Below are positions 28,740 to 39,236 of a DNA stretch of 64,000 nucleotides, one piece after another. A program made the position numbers and the translations under genes. The notes beneath the pieces are model-generated. The model was not told the origin of the DNA and searched no databases. It saw only the letters and a list, made by a program, of their open reading frames with translations. Numbering within the stretch: position 1 is the stretch's first letter; the number at the start of each line of letters is the position of its first letter. Source of the DNA: Globisporangium splendens (Eukaryota; Oomycota; Peronosporomycetes; Pythiales; Pythiaceae); the NCBI GenBank assembly GCA_006386115.1, contig VFIW01000064.1, forward strand, positions 186,001 to 250,000, written 5' to 3'.

Positions 28740-28957
28740 TTCTAATCTTACCGCAGTCTCAAATATAGCGGAAACCAAGGCGAGGTGCAAGTAAACACCA
28801 CGCTAGTCAGCATGATGATCAACACAGCTCGCACACTTGTTCGTATTCATACATTTCATTTAGTTGGTTCATACTTTTAAAAGGTCCTCGCACATTCACA
28901 CACTTTGACACACAAAAACTGTTTTCTTGGGGGCGTTGCGTTGGTCACTCAGCAAAG

Positions 28958-29617
28958 TCAGCGACGCAGCGTGTCGTCGTGGCGGTGGAGGCGTTCGTGG
29001 TACAAGAGCGGCAGCGGCTCTCGTGGCATCGGGATGTCGTCAAAGCAACATGGGTCGTCGTGCGGGGGCGACGCGAAGAGCGTGAGCAGCGTGGCCACGT
29101 CTTCGTCGCGTAATGGCGTCGGGGTCGCCAGTGGTTCGTACAGCAGGTCGCTGCTGTTGTTGTTATTCGAATGCAGCGAGAGCGCCGCGAGGTGCTCGCC
29201 GCCGTCGTAAGGCTGCATTGCCGGTTCCGGCTCAGGTTCTTCTTCCAATGCAGCGGTAGCGGCGGACCGCATCGCCTCCTGCTTCTGCAGCCGCTTGCGC
29301 TGGTCGAGACGGCGCTGGTTGCGGTTGGCGTTCTCGCGGTGGAGCGCGCAGAACGTGTGCAGTCCGCCCGTGCGCTTGACGGCGCGCGGGTTGGAGCACT
29401 TCTTGTTGGCGTACCGGCAGTGCAGCTGCGACGGCGCGCACGTCACGTTGCGCGTGGACGCCGCCCTGCGCGGCGACTTGCTGGACGCCATCGGCAGTGG
29501 CGACGACGACGATCTTTGGCGCATGGGCGGGTGCATTGAAGTTGCTGCTGGCTGGAGAGGGTACTGGGCGTTGTCGGCGGTCATGATGGTCAGCGTGGGT
29601 TCGTGGACAAACCACAT
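28958..29617 (-). CDS. Cys/His-basic domain protein, paralogue 3
   Basis: A 219-residue protein from ATG 29617 (alternative ATG 29584). The module at about residues 67-112 reads CRYANKKC, 15 residues, C, ALH, then RENANRNQRRLDQRKRLQKQE, the same array and basic arm as paralogues 1 and 2. The C-terminal half is acidic (EEEPEPEP and many Asp), typical of an activation region. The N-terminus is Pro/Ser/Arg-rich. The third copy in 9 kb, separated from the others by unrelated membrane genes, so duplication was followed by insertion or rearrangement. Confidence 0.75.
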   Translation of the reverse strand: MWFVHEPTLTIMTADNAQYPLQPAATSMHPPMRQRSSSSPLPMASSKSPRRAASTRNVTCAPSQLHCRYANKKCSNPRAVKRTGGLHTFCALHRENANRNQRRLDQRKRLQKQEAMRSAATAALEEEPEPEPAMQPYDGGEHLAALSLHSNNNNSSDLLYEPLATPTPLRDEDVATLLTLFASPPHDDPCCFDDIPMPREPLPLLYHERLHRHDDTLRR

Positions 29618-30883
29618 CGACGTTGGGCTCGGGAAGCAAAAAGGGGAATGGGCGCGTCCATTTCGATGGCATTGCGCACTTCAACGGCAACTGCCATGCG
29701 TATCATTAATAGCGTTTGTGCTGAATTTCGTAGGTACACTTTGCTTCAACCGCGCCGCTTGGTCCGCAATGACCAATTTGGCCACTTGATACAAACACGT
29801 TGCGAAAATTTACAGAAATCAAGTGGGGGGCGGAATATGTACTGTAGACAGCAATAGTATCCACGCGGTTGAACCTTGCAAATATAATATTCTCGGAGAT
29901 GTGCACTACGATGACGTCAAAATGTGCTGCACAAAATCCTGTATGAACGGATGAGGTAGTTTTGGCTGGTGAATGTTATTGTGTAGTTCAAAAATTGGAC
30001 CACTTGATTGTGGGAGGGCAAAATGCAACTTGATTGATTGGAATGGTCGAACCACTTGATTGACACGATTTTTTGGTTGTCAGCGTCGTCCACACTGTTA
30101 GAAGGGACCAAATAGGTCGGACAATCGAATTTTCGTATCGGATCTTAGACTGCTCGGTTTGTTGCTCCTCCCCCTGAGTTGGCGATTCGCTAGGGCCATC
30201 GGTTTTGTTGTGACGAGCGCCGTCATGTTCCGAACAAAAGGATGCGCTTGCTTTGTCTGATTTCGATCTTCAGCTTTCAAGCGGGCGGTCTCTGTGACGT
30301 GGAGATCCTTCACAGCTCAGTAGGGAATTGCGGATTGGTTGTGCGGATCTGGCTTATGCAAGGTACTTGGAGCGTGAGCGCAACAAATTGGCCAATTACA
30401 CACTGCGAGCTGGGGACAACGTACCGAGTGCGTGCTTTAGGGATGCCTCATAATACAGCATGGCAGGTGTCGTAAAGCGCCATTGAGAGAAGATTAATGC
30501 GAGCCAAGTGCCAAGTGCAAAATGGAGAGAGGTGGTGACGGAGCACTGAAAGGCATAAACTAGACAAAATATCAGAGGTACCAGTAAATCAAGTGACAAC
30601 ACGACACCAATTAATAGTATCACTGCCATTATAATTGATAATTATCCATTTGTACATGTGCACTTATTTAAAGAGGCACGAGCTTCGACTTGACACAAAG
30701 CCAGCGAATTAGTCAGCATGTAAAGACGCGGAGCGCTTCGCCAGCGCCATCTGGATGGCTGCTTCATAGCGGCAGCCCCATCCAAAAGCACCCAGGCGCC
30801 GTATAGAGTGTGTCTGCCAGCACCGCGCGCCATTTCCCGTTCAGATCGGAATCCGCCGCGTCCCGCAAAGACTCAAGTAAAAA
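29618..30883. other. intergenic
   Basis: About 1.27 kb, AT-rich, no supported gene. Divergent promoters for the genes at 29617 (minus) and 30884 (plus) should lie here. A diverged repeat of a CCACTTGATT phrase occurs near 29780, 30000 and 30050. Confidence 0.4.
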
Positions 30884-31279
30884 ATGGCGCGCATCCTCGC
30901 ATCGCTGACATTTCTCGCTGTGTGCGCCGTCAACATAGTGGCCGCGCAAGACGCCGCTGCGCTGGCTGCGGCCGCAAACGCGGCGGCGGCTGTGAGATCC
31001 AACGACACGTCGAGCGACGTCGCCAGCGCTGTCGCGGCGGCCACCTCCGCGACGGAATCGCTCGCTGCCGCGGTCTCCGACAGCGTCTCCAAGGTCACGA
31101 CGACCGACGTCGTCAAGGTCGCCGAGTCTACCCCCACACCTGCTGCGAAAGCGGCGGCTTCAAGTCCGTCTCCGAGCCCGACTCCGACCACGTCTGTTGC
31201 AAGCTCTTCGCGTTTTGCCTCTGGTTTCACTGTCGTCGCGATCTCGGCCGTTGCAGGCTTGGCGCTGAACGCGATCTAG
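30884..31279 (+). CDS. small secreted Ala/Ser/Thr-rich protein, probably GPI-anchored
   Basis: A 131-residue protein. Residues 1-21 form a signal peptide (hydrophobic core ILASLTFLAVCAVNIV, cleavage probably after VAA). The mature part is almost all Ala, Ser, Thr and Val with a Pro-Ser/Pro-Thr stretch near residues 82-105 suited to O-glycosylation. The last 17 residues (FTVVAISAVAGLALNAI) are hydrophobic after a Ser/Ala-rich omega-like site, the usual GPI addition signal. There are no mature Cys and no enzymatic motif. Likely a cell-wall or plasma-membrane surface protein. The ATG at 30884 is the only start giving the signal peptide. Confidence 0.8.
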   Translation: MARILASLTFLAVCAVNIVAAQDAAALAAAANAAAAVRSNDTSSDVASAVAAATSATESLAAAVSDSVSKVTTTDVVKVAESTPTPAAKAAASSPSPSPTPTTSVASSSRFASGFTVVAISAVAGLALNAI

Positions 31280-31458
31280 AGAGAAGCGAGTCGACGCATG
31301 TCCGTTGTTTATATATTCGTGCTGTACGTTTGGTTGTTATGGATAAATACCGTGAAAATGTATACGAAGCAAGACAATCGGTCTGTCTACGTTGCATTTA
31401 TATTTACGTCAAAATGGCGCTTTTCGCCACCATGCGTGCTGTTTCACCACTCTCCGTC

Positions 31459-34097
31459 TCACTTTTTCGCGAAGAAGTCGTGGATTGACTTTTGCTGCAT
31501 GCTCTTCCCTGCTCCATCTCGTTGTGCAGGCGACAGAAGCTTCGGTTCCAGCGGCAGACCTTCATCCTGACTGCCCCGTTGCTTTGGCGAATCTGCAGCC
31601 GCTCGCGTGGGAGACGGCGCCTTGCGCTTCATAGGCGACGTCCTCGCATTCTCATCTTGTCTCGTGACGTCACGCGGTGGAGACTCCACTGTGAGATCAT
31701 TAGCAGACGCCGAAGCAGAAGACGCTTGGCCCGCCTCATCCATTCGCGGCCGCCGGTCTCGACCTGCAAGCTTGTGGCGCAAAAAATCTCGCGCCAGCGC
31801 CAGTACACTCGGACGCGGGATGCGTCCTCGCATGGCGCTGTTTCGCAGCGCATTCGCGCGATTCCTCAGGATCGTGTCCAGATTCAGCAAGAACTCGGCT
31901 ATCAACACGGGCACGACGCGCTTTTCGCTCTCGCCTGTGATGCTTTGGAACAATTGCAGCAACTCGGTGATCTTGTCATGCAGTTCCTGGTCGCGGTCAA
32001 AGAGCACGTACACGAGCTCCCGCCTTGCGAACGACGCGGCGAGCCACTGAATGAGAAACTTGAGCTCCGCATCGCCGCGAAACACGCCGCAGCCCCAGTT
32101 CCCCGTCGCCACGGGCCAACGTGCCGACACTTGCTCCGGGTACGCGAAGCCAACGAACGCTTTCACGAGATCGCGCCAAATGTGAACACTCGTGTACTGA
32201 CGACCGACCGCTGCACTCCCGTAATTGACGGCATCGATGCCCACGATCACACACTTCCGTCGTTTTGTGTTGGTTCCTTGCGCGTCTGCCGGCATGGACT
32301 CGAATTCAGTCTGGTCGCTGTAATTGCCTCCAAACTCAAACGTGTCGCCATACCCTTTGTACGAGGAGTAGCGCTCTGTGCCGTGAATCACAAACGACTC
32401 GTTTGGTTCGAGCTTGGCAAACACGAGGCACGCAATGAAGAGCTCTGGAGATAGCAGGAAGCGAATCTCTTCTTGCACGCACCCGGTGCCAAACACGCCA
32501 CCACCAGCAAACTTGTTGGCAAAGTCAATCTGTAGATGCTCGTCCAGATCTTCAATGAGACGATTCGATTCACATCGGACGCCGCCCATTACGAGTGGCT
32601 CTGCAGCCGGATCAACCGACACAGTCAGAGCGCGCAGTAGATCGTGTGGCGCCATGTCGAATGGTTTCTTGGTAGTCTCTGGCAACGACACAGCGACGCG
32701 CGTGAACGTAATCACTTCTTCTTGCAGTTGTTGGCGCCCGATGTTCGCATCAATAGCAAGCGGAACAACGCGAAGGAAATACTGAAGCACAGTGCGGATC
32801 TTCTGCGCTTTGAGGTCGACGACGCGACTTGTCGAAGACGCGGAATACATTCGTTGCATCGTGAAGAACGGGAAATCCACTTCCTCGTCGTCTTCGCCCT
32901 CCGTGTTGGGTAGCTCTTCGCTGTCTTGCGACAGCTTTGCTGTTTGTTTCTTGACCACTCTGGTTTGAGACGGGAACACGCAAAAGAAGCATGCGGACAC
33001 CAACGCCAACGCCTCGAGTTTCGTGAACGAGCAGCTTTGAGTGAGCAGTTTTGCATGAGAGTCAGGTCCCTGCGGATCGCGAAATGCCGCCAACAAGGCA
33101 GGCTGCTTGGCAAATATCGTTGACAAGTTTAGCACGAGCCGCACCATCTCCGGAAGGAGTTTGCTGAAGAAAACTTCACGTTGATCTTTGGTCAACAGCT
33201 AATTCGCAAAGCAGGACAACGATAAGTCAATGATAATCTCATGCATGTCGAAACGACCAGCATTGGGCATTTATAAAGTGCGTACCCCATGAAGTGCCTT
33301 CTCAAGACAGTTTAACTGAATACGATCTTCCATTCCTGAAATGCTAAACACAAAGAAAAACGACCCATAGTCATGTAAACCAAACGCGCTCGTCAGAGTC
33401 GTCACTGAGAGCTAGTGACTTACCTTTTAATGACGACCGAGAGCTCGCGCGGGTTCCGCATCGGCAGGTTCAAATACGCTACGTAGTATGGCCACAACGG
33501 CACTCGATCTCGCCAGAGATTTGTAGGCGAACATGGTAACTTCATCGGCAACCGCGGCGCTAAAGTCGGAGTCGATGATGCTGCATCACCACTTGGTGGT
33601 GGTGTATCCCCTCGCATGGTCACATCACTGTCCACGACTTCCATGGCCACAGGCACATTGTCCCCATCATCACCACCGCTTTCGAAATCCATGGGGTACG
33701 AGATCAGACTCTGCAGTGGAATTGGTCCATGACGCGGCTTTGGCGGCGGCGCAAAGAGCGCGAAGGCGTCGGGATCGATCCACTCCTGCGTGCGCAGCAT
33801 CTCGCTCGCCCAGAGCTCTGTCACGGGCACAAACGCGATAGCTGATGGTGCCGACCGCCGTGGCTTCAAGTGCGCATCCACCCAGTAGTCTGTAATCGCA
33901 TACACCACCACAGTGCCATTGCTGTCACCAGGAGACTCCGCAGTCGTCGAGTACACGTGCCCGTGGGCCGCGACGATCGCAGCCGCCAGCTCTGCGCGCG
34001 CGGCGGCAGACACGCCGTGGAAGTGGAACCACTTGCCGCTCAGCGAGAACGCGCTCTTGCGGCGCTTGGGGCCGCTGTCGTTATTCGCGCGGTGCAT
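31459..34097 (-). CDS. PARG: BRCT-PARG fusion with C-terminal PIP box (poly(ADP-ribose) glycohydrolase), two introns
   Basis: Inferred coding parts are 34097-33424, 33343-33286 and 33198-31459, 823 residues in all. Splice sites are AG|GTAAGT...TTTAG|C and GGG|GTACGC...TTAG|CTG, and the frame closes exactly. Residues about 20-115 resemble a BRCT domain (GKWFHFHGVS start, AHGHV, and a VTELWASEML...WIDPDAF end). The PARG catalytic region follows with the accessory helices (VFFSKLLPEM), then the GGG at about 476-478 and the QEE at 486-488, which hydrolyses poly(ADP-ribose), and the ERYSSYKGYG and GNWGCGVF segments. The C-terminal tail is Ser/Pro/Lys-rich and ends with a PCNA-binding PIP box, QKSIHDFF. 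It should act in the nucleus in DNA repair and PAR turnover. The PARG call is firm; the BRCT join rests on the predicted introns. Confidence 0.85.
33199..33285 (-). other. intron 2 of the PARG gene (predicted)
   Basis: 87 nt, minus strand GTACGC to GAATTAG. Removing it joins Gly to Leu-Leu-Thr-Lys in frame. Confidence 0.7.
33344..33423 (-). other. intron 1 of the PARG gene (predicted)
   Basis: 80 nt, minus strand GTAAGT to TGTTTAG with a T-rich tract before the acceptor. Skips the stop that would end the BRCT exon. Confidence 0.7.
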
Positions 34098-34425
34098 GCC
34101 TGGAGCTCTTCTCTTGATGCTTCACGATGGAATTATGGGTACTTTGCGAGAGTGTGGATGGGCTTTCCAGTAATTACGAATTACCTGCATGAATGCATTT
34201 GTGAATAATTTGTATTGTGCATCTATTTTGGAAATATTGGAAAACCCAACTGTCACGTTCTTTCTCGCTGTACAAAAACAAGTCTTTTCGCTTTGTACCC
34301 ATGTCACCATTGCTCTTGCACGCCAACCTTCAGCTCATGAGTTCACTGTCAGTGTATTTTCATGTTGTCGTCATTAAAATTACCAGCAGGTCACATCTCT
34401 AGTGCCAGCTTCCACACACACATAA

Positions 34426-35828
34426 CTAGGACGCCTTAAGCAGCACGGGGCTAACAGCGAGGGTTTCCCACCGGACTGCGAGAAACACGAGCTCCGCGAG
34501 CCACGCGCGCGCATGGGCCTCATGGACGTACGAGAGCGCGCCGCCGAACTCGGTCATCGTCTCCATGACCTCGTTGCCATTGGGACCCGACCTCCGAATC
34601 GGCTCAAAGCGCATCCAGTAAAAGATATCGCACCACACCTCGTCGTGGATGAGCAGCTTCTTGACCAAGGGCGAGTCGATCGTTTTCATGATCACAACCT
34701 CGCTGCCTTCGAAATCGTGCACTCGGAGCAGCATGTACACTGTGCGCAGTGTGGCAGCAGGCTCCCCGACATATGTGCGCCGGTCGATGATCAAAACATT
34801 CTCCGAGATCTGCTGCAGGGCTCGGATGTCGCATCTCAACCCCGGGGGTAGAAGCCGTGCGATTCGCGTGCTGTCCGTGACGCAATTCCACATCACGCGC
34901 GCCAAATCAGCAGGAAGAGTGTTGGCGATTCGCTTTGTCACCAGAAACGTGATTGACGCACCGACCTGGGATCTCGCATCGCTCCAGCCAAAAACTTTGC
35001 CTCCGGACGAATGTTTATCCCGTAGCGAATGGTCGTAGCGCGCATTGCGACACTGCCGCAGCACTTGGTCAGCAAACACTCGGACTTCCTCCTGCGTGAG
35101 CGGCGTAAACCCGATCAGCGTATGCAACTGAAGATGGAGCTCGCCGTCGTCGCTGTCGTCGCTATGGTGTGGCGTGCTGTCTTTCTTGTCAAAATCTAAA
35201 AGCAGGTGTTGCATGGCGCTGTTAAATAGATCGCGTTCGTGGAGCTGTCTCGCGAGCGCGGCATTCTCGGCGCGCAATTGCTCAATGAGCTCAGTGAGGC
35301 TCACAAACTCATCCTGCTGGATCGATAGTGGCGTTACCAGCGAGGTAGACGCAGGATCATCTGTGAGGACCTCGTCTTGTGCGTTTGCCTTGCGGTTCGG
35401 ACTAAAAGAGTTTCCGGTTCGATGGATTCCTGGTGCCAGACCAGAACGCCGCACCAGCAGTTCGCGCTTCTTGGCTTCCAGCTCCTCGACGACCTTTTTC
35501 ATATCCTTGAGCGATTCCTAGAGCAACGGCATAGAGAATGCATTTGTGAGTCGTGTAGCCATCGCGACGAAAAAGATACGCAGCGAGTGAAGCACTCCGT
35601 TGTGCGTTTCGATTGAGTGTGTGCCACATGAGGCTTTGAATCTGGGTACAAAGTCGTGGTCTCTCCACAGAACGAGGAGCTCTTTTCATTTCGTGCAGCG
35701 AAAACGTGGATAGAGCAACGTACCCGTTTGGACAAGCTGCGCAGTCGGTCGCGCTCATTGCGCCGCAGTTTCTTGAGCTGCGCCTCGTTCAGCAGATGGA
35801 CGTCTTTCACAGTGGCGGCGTCCTCCAT
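34426..35828 (-). CDS. M96 mating-specific-like protein (basic-helical N-terminus plus START-like domain), one intron
   Basis: Exons 35828-35724 and 35517-34426 give 398 residues. The donor is CGG|GTACGT and the acceptor CTCTAG|GAA, in phase. The N-terminus is basic and helical (LKKLRRNERDRLRSLSKR, then ESLKDMKKVVEELEAKKREL), like a short bZIP or coiled coil. The rest resembles the START-like fold of the oomycete M96 mating-specific family: KVFGWSDARS, ITFLVTKRIANTLPADLARVM, VVIMKTIDSP, WCDIFYWMRFEP and a final helix WLAELVFLAVRWETLAVSPVL. That family has many members of unknown biochemistry and some are linked to mating. An in-frame ATG at 35990 could add 54 residues. It follows the PARG gene on the same strand with about 330 bp between. 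Confidence 0.72.
35518..35723 (-). other. intron of the M96-like gene (predicted)
   Basis: 206 nt, minus strand GTACGT to GCTCTAG. Contains stops in the flanking frame and joins Arg to Glu-Ser-Leu in phase 0. Confidence 0.7.
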
Positions 35829-35990
35829 TGGGGTTGGCAGCGGAAGATCGTTACGTAGAAGAGCGTCGGTTGAGGCCTGTGAGCTCACTCCCGCATCTCT
35901 TGTTGACCGTCGCAGGCGCAGAAATGCGGAGAGCGAGAGGCTCGTGTGGCGCGGAGAGAAGCACGTCGGACCTGAGTGAGAACGGAACAA

Positions 35991-36961
35991 TAATCAGCTC
36001 TGTTGCGCCAGCCGAGCGTCGAACGATCGCACCAACGGCGTAATCTTATGCGCTCAATATGACGAGCGTTCATTGGTTGGGAGGTATAGACTTTGCTCGT
36101 TGTTCGCGCCAATTTAGTACCGTTTATGATCACTAAATCCTTTTATAGATGTTAAATGCCCTGTTACAATAGTGAGAATACACATTGGATAACCTCTTAT
36201 ATCTAATAGTACGATGCATGAAGAGCAAGGGGACCTGATACAGGTGCGTGTGGCACATCTTGCGAACCTGGCGAGAGAGGAGCACTCGCTGAACCCAACT
36301 GACCACAAACGACATGCCTAACAGACCTTTTGTATGTCATAAGCAAACTTCCATATAGCATACCTGCCACATCTGCATTGCCAAGCTGTTTTGGCCAATT
36401 GCCTCACGACCTGTTTGACTCACCAAGAGTCCAGGGCTAAACTTTTGAGTTAAGAATAAACTTGATTTCAGTGTACTCTAGGTTCAGGGTTAAAATAGTC
36501 GAAGTGGTCAGCTGCACCAATTCCGCAGCCAATCAAAATACGATATGCATCAGTAGTTTGAACACGTTTTCGCACCACAGAGGGTCAATTCGGATCGCCT
36601 GGCTTGGCAAAGCAGGGTTGAGCGCAGTGCAAATATTCGCAACATGGACAAGAACAGCAATATCTTGCAAGGACTTCCCCAGCTAGGGTGGAAAAAGAAA
36701 TACCCGCGTGCAAAAGTCTCAGTGTATATGTATTATGATCCTTCTGTCTTTGCAACGTCAACGGCGTGCGCCAAGTCCGCAGCGACTAGGAGCTGGTCGC
36801 TTACAGAAAGCACATCGATGCCACCAACGCGACGTTTGCTTCAGCCGTGGTATTGCCAACTCCTCCACACACTGCGCCACTGCCGACCTCTCCACTGCTG
36901 CCTTACAGTATCGCTAACCATTCCTACCGCGCTTGTGGTACTACCGTTTGTTTCTTCTTGT
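35991..36961. other. intergenic
   Basis: About 970 bp without a supported gene. The left part should carry the promoter of the M96-like gene. CTTGT at 36957-36961 is the left flank of the next LTR and a candidate TSD whose partner was not found. Confidence 0.4.
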
Positions 36962-37613
36962 TGTAATGGGCGCTGTTCACAACAGTCCCTCAAACACGGC
37001 ACACACGCTTGTGCGACGAGGAAGCGATTCTCCCGACTTGGAGGGAGAGAAGAACGACTTGAGTACTTGGTGGTAAAATTGCAACTGAATTGAAAAGGTT
37101 GTGGTTCCTGTCGCTACTGACGAATGAACCCCAAGGGATCCTACACGTTTTATAACTAAACCTAAACATGCACAATAAAACCTATGAATCTGATATATAA
37201 AACCTTGGGTACACTAAGGTTGAACCTAGGGGACAGTCCAATAACTTGAACTTGAAGTCCTGTGGAAAATTCCCTGCAAAGTGAATGGCTCGCGCCACTC
37301 ACTTCAGGTGGCAGAGACACGTCGGTCTCATCACCAGTGCAGTTTCCCAAGTAGGAACCACCACTCAGTACTTGATTAGTACATGGATGTCATCACTCTG
37401 TACTGATTAGTACATGTGAACAACATTGTGCACTGATCAGCACAGAGAGCGCTCGTGACGTCATGGGATGACGTCACATGTGCATGTGGGGACTGTCGTA
37501 CCGTAATCCCTTTGTTATTTGTCTCTCCACAATGCACACTGAAGGTGGTGTGTGGCACACTAGATCTGGGAACAGATCCACCTTCATGTAATGGCTAGGT
37601 ATAGCCCATTACA
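36962..37613 (-). repeat. inverted 3' LTR of a truncated element B copy (element B')
   Basis: 652 bp bounded by TGTAATGG and CCATTACA. Reverse complement matches the LTRs at 39237 and 46078. On its U3 side it has its own sequence with two TGACGTCA palindromes at 37456-37463 and 37469-37476. Confidence 0.88.
37456..37476. promoter_or_regulatory. paired TGACGTCA (CRE/bZIP-type) palindromes in LTR of B'
   Basis: TGACGTCA at 37456-37463 and 37469-37476, 13 bp start to start, the same spacing as in the other two LTRs although the sequence between and around them differs. Confidence 0.65.
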
Positions 37614-37626
37614 TCATCCCCTCCTT
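37614..37626 (-). other. polypurine tract of element B'
   Basis: Minus strand AAGGAGGGGATGA directly next to the LTR; counterpart of 46065-46077. Confidence 0.75.
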
Positions 37627-37689
37627 AAAGTCACAAGTACCTTGCGTACTTTTGCAGACCTTCCGGAGCAGTTCACTTTCCAATCGGCC

Positions 37690-38751
37690 ATGAAGCGACC
37701 AAGTGACCAAGTGAACCAAGGTGAAGAACGTCCGTTGTCTAAGCGACAGCAGACAGCTCCAGAACTCTTCGACGTATCCTCCATTCTGAAGAAGAAGGGG
37801 GATCTCGAGTTCTACAAGGAGCGATTCTTCAGTTGGCGTCGGATCAACAATCGTGATCCGAACCAACCCATCGCAGCCCAGAGAGACTCATGGCGAACAT
37901 TCGTTCGTCTTGAGAACGAGAACCGAATGGAGCGTCTTCTTCGTCGTGGCAATGCTCGTGCCGAAAGAAGAACTCCTGCTGACGACAGAGCGAATCCCAG
38001 CTCTGGTCGTCGTAGTGTCGCTCCTGGCGACGCTACAAGCGGTTCTCGTAGCTGCGGACCACGTCGGGAACATCAGACTCCAATGTCTGACGTGGTTCCC
38101 ACGTGTCCGAGCTCGGTGGATATCCACGCCACCGAACTCTGTAGAAGCGTTGAGGACTCAACCGCTTCTTCCCACGAGTCGGTCGATCCTCATGATCAAC
38201 AATCGACTCAACCACCCAGCGATGATCTCCCTGAGAGTCTATCAATGGGGGTGGGGCTGAACGCCAAAACGATTGAGCGACTCTGGAAGTGGAAGAGTGC
38301 TCATCGCGCTCAGATTGAGACACTGGAAGTTCGCGATGCGATCCTTTCGGATCGGTGCGAGAGCCTCGAGGACCAAGTGAAGGAGCAGGAGCCGCGGATC
38401 GACTCGCTGACCTTTGGTCCCGCTCAGTATCGGGCTTTGGAGTCCCGTTTCGAGCAACGGTTCGAGCAAGTCCAGGGCGAACTTGAGCGACTCCAAAAGG
38501 CTGAGAAGGCTCGTGAAATGCATCACGAACGTCTGCTGCGCTCTGTGGAAGAGGCAGGGACGGCTCTTGAGGTACTCCGCAAGGAGTATAACTCGCGCCT
38601 TCTCGTGCTGGAAGCTGTGAAGGAGGAGTCCTTCGATGTGCTTCAGCGCCTTTACGCCGAGAAGAATCTCCAAAGCGATGAGCTGTTTGCTCTTCGCAAT
38701 CAAGTGGAGAAGCTTCAAGATCAGCTCGACCGTTTGCGGAAGATCTCGTAG
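37690..38751 (+). CDS. antisense coiled-coil protein (aORF) of element B', intact
   Basis: A 353-residue protein from the ATG at 37690, on the strand opposite to the pol remnant of element B'. The frame is open upstream to 37591, but the homologous copy in element B supports the inner start (MKR(P/S)SDQV). Residues 1-75 are basic with FYKExFFxWR and a later SWxTFVxLENEN segment; about 100-185 is Ser/Pro/Asp-rich and lies antisense to the chromodomain; about 190-353 is a long coiled coil (GLNAKTIERLWKWKSAHRAQIE, then heptads rich in Leu, Glu, Lys, Arg). Similarity to the element B copy is high over the coiled coil with mostly conservative changes, while the sense pol frame there differs more. 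It starts 76 bp from the LTR, so it may be driven by antisense activity of that LTR. Function unknown. Confidence 0.75.
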   Translation: MKRPSDQVNQGEERPLSKRQQTAPELFDVSSILKKKGDLEFYKERFFSWRRINNRDPNQPIAAQRDSWRTFVRLENENRMERLLRRGNARAERRTPADDRANPSSGRRSVAPGDATSGSRSCGPRREHQTPMSDVVPTCPSSVDIHATELCRSVEDSTASSHESVDPHDQQSTQPPSDDLPESLSMGVGLNAKTIERLWKWKSAHRAQIETLEVRDAILSDRCESLEDQVKEQEPRIDSLTFGPAQYRALESRFEQRFEQVQGELERLQKAEKAREMHHERLLRSVEEAGTALEVLRKEYNSRLLVLEAVKEESFDVLQRLYAEKNLQSDELFALRNQVEKLQDQLDRLRKIS

Positions 38752-39236
38752 GATCCGCTGATCCGCTTGGAAGGTAAGGCTTTAGTCTACCCACATAAAA
38801 TGTAGGATGTAGACGCATGCGTGTAGGTATGTCTAGCGTGTAGGCATCACCATTGCATTTAACCACCTTGAACGGTCCAATGAACCTTGGCAGAAGCTTC
38901 GAGCTTCCCAAGTTGGACACTGCATGTTCAGGCAGGTTCGCCGTGCTAAGTAATACAAGATCATTGATCTTATATACTTGCTTGTTCTTCCTTCCGCTCT
39001 TGTCTGCTTGTTCCTTTTGCAGATCCTGAGCCTTCGCGATTGCGTCTCGAACAAACCTCACAACGGCTTGTCTCCTCACAATAAAATCATCGACTTGCTG
39101 TTCCTCACGACTAGTGATGTCGTTGAGGGGTTTCATCGAGTCAAAGTTGGCTTTTAACTCAGAGGCAGCATTCGGGTCATACGACGACTGCGGCTTATTG
39201 CCTTTAGCCGTAGTCCCTCCCCCACTTAAGGTAGAG
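38033..39236 (-). pseudogene. 3' part of pol (integrase C-terminus and chromodomain) of element B'
   Basis: The minus-strand frame begins at the junction with the LTR at 39237 and encodes the STLSGGG region, the post-integrase domain (INDLVLLSTANLPEHAVSNL, then HPTFYVGRLKPYLPSGS), a long low-complexity linker, and a chromodomain (WVVESIVDHED, RFYRVRWRGYPP, SDTWEPRQTL). Everything upstream of this in pol is missing; the break is where element B begins. The linker and chromodomain lie antisense to the coiled-coil ORF. Confidence 0.88.

Noticed and set aside
36250..36320. Search for tRNA genes here and elsewhere in the window
   Set aside because: No stretch with A and B box spacing and a foldable cloverleaf was found by eye.
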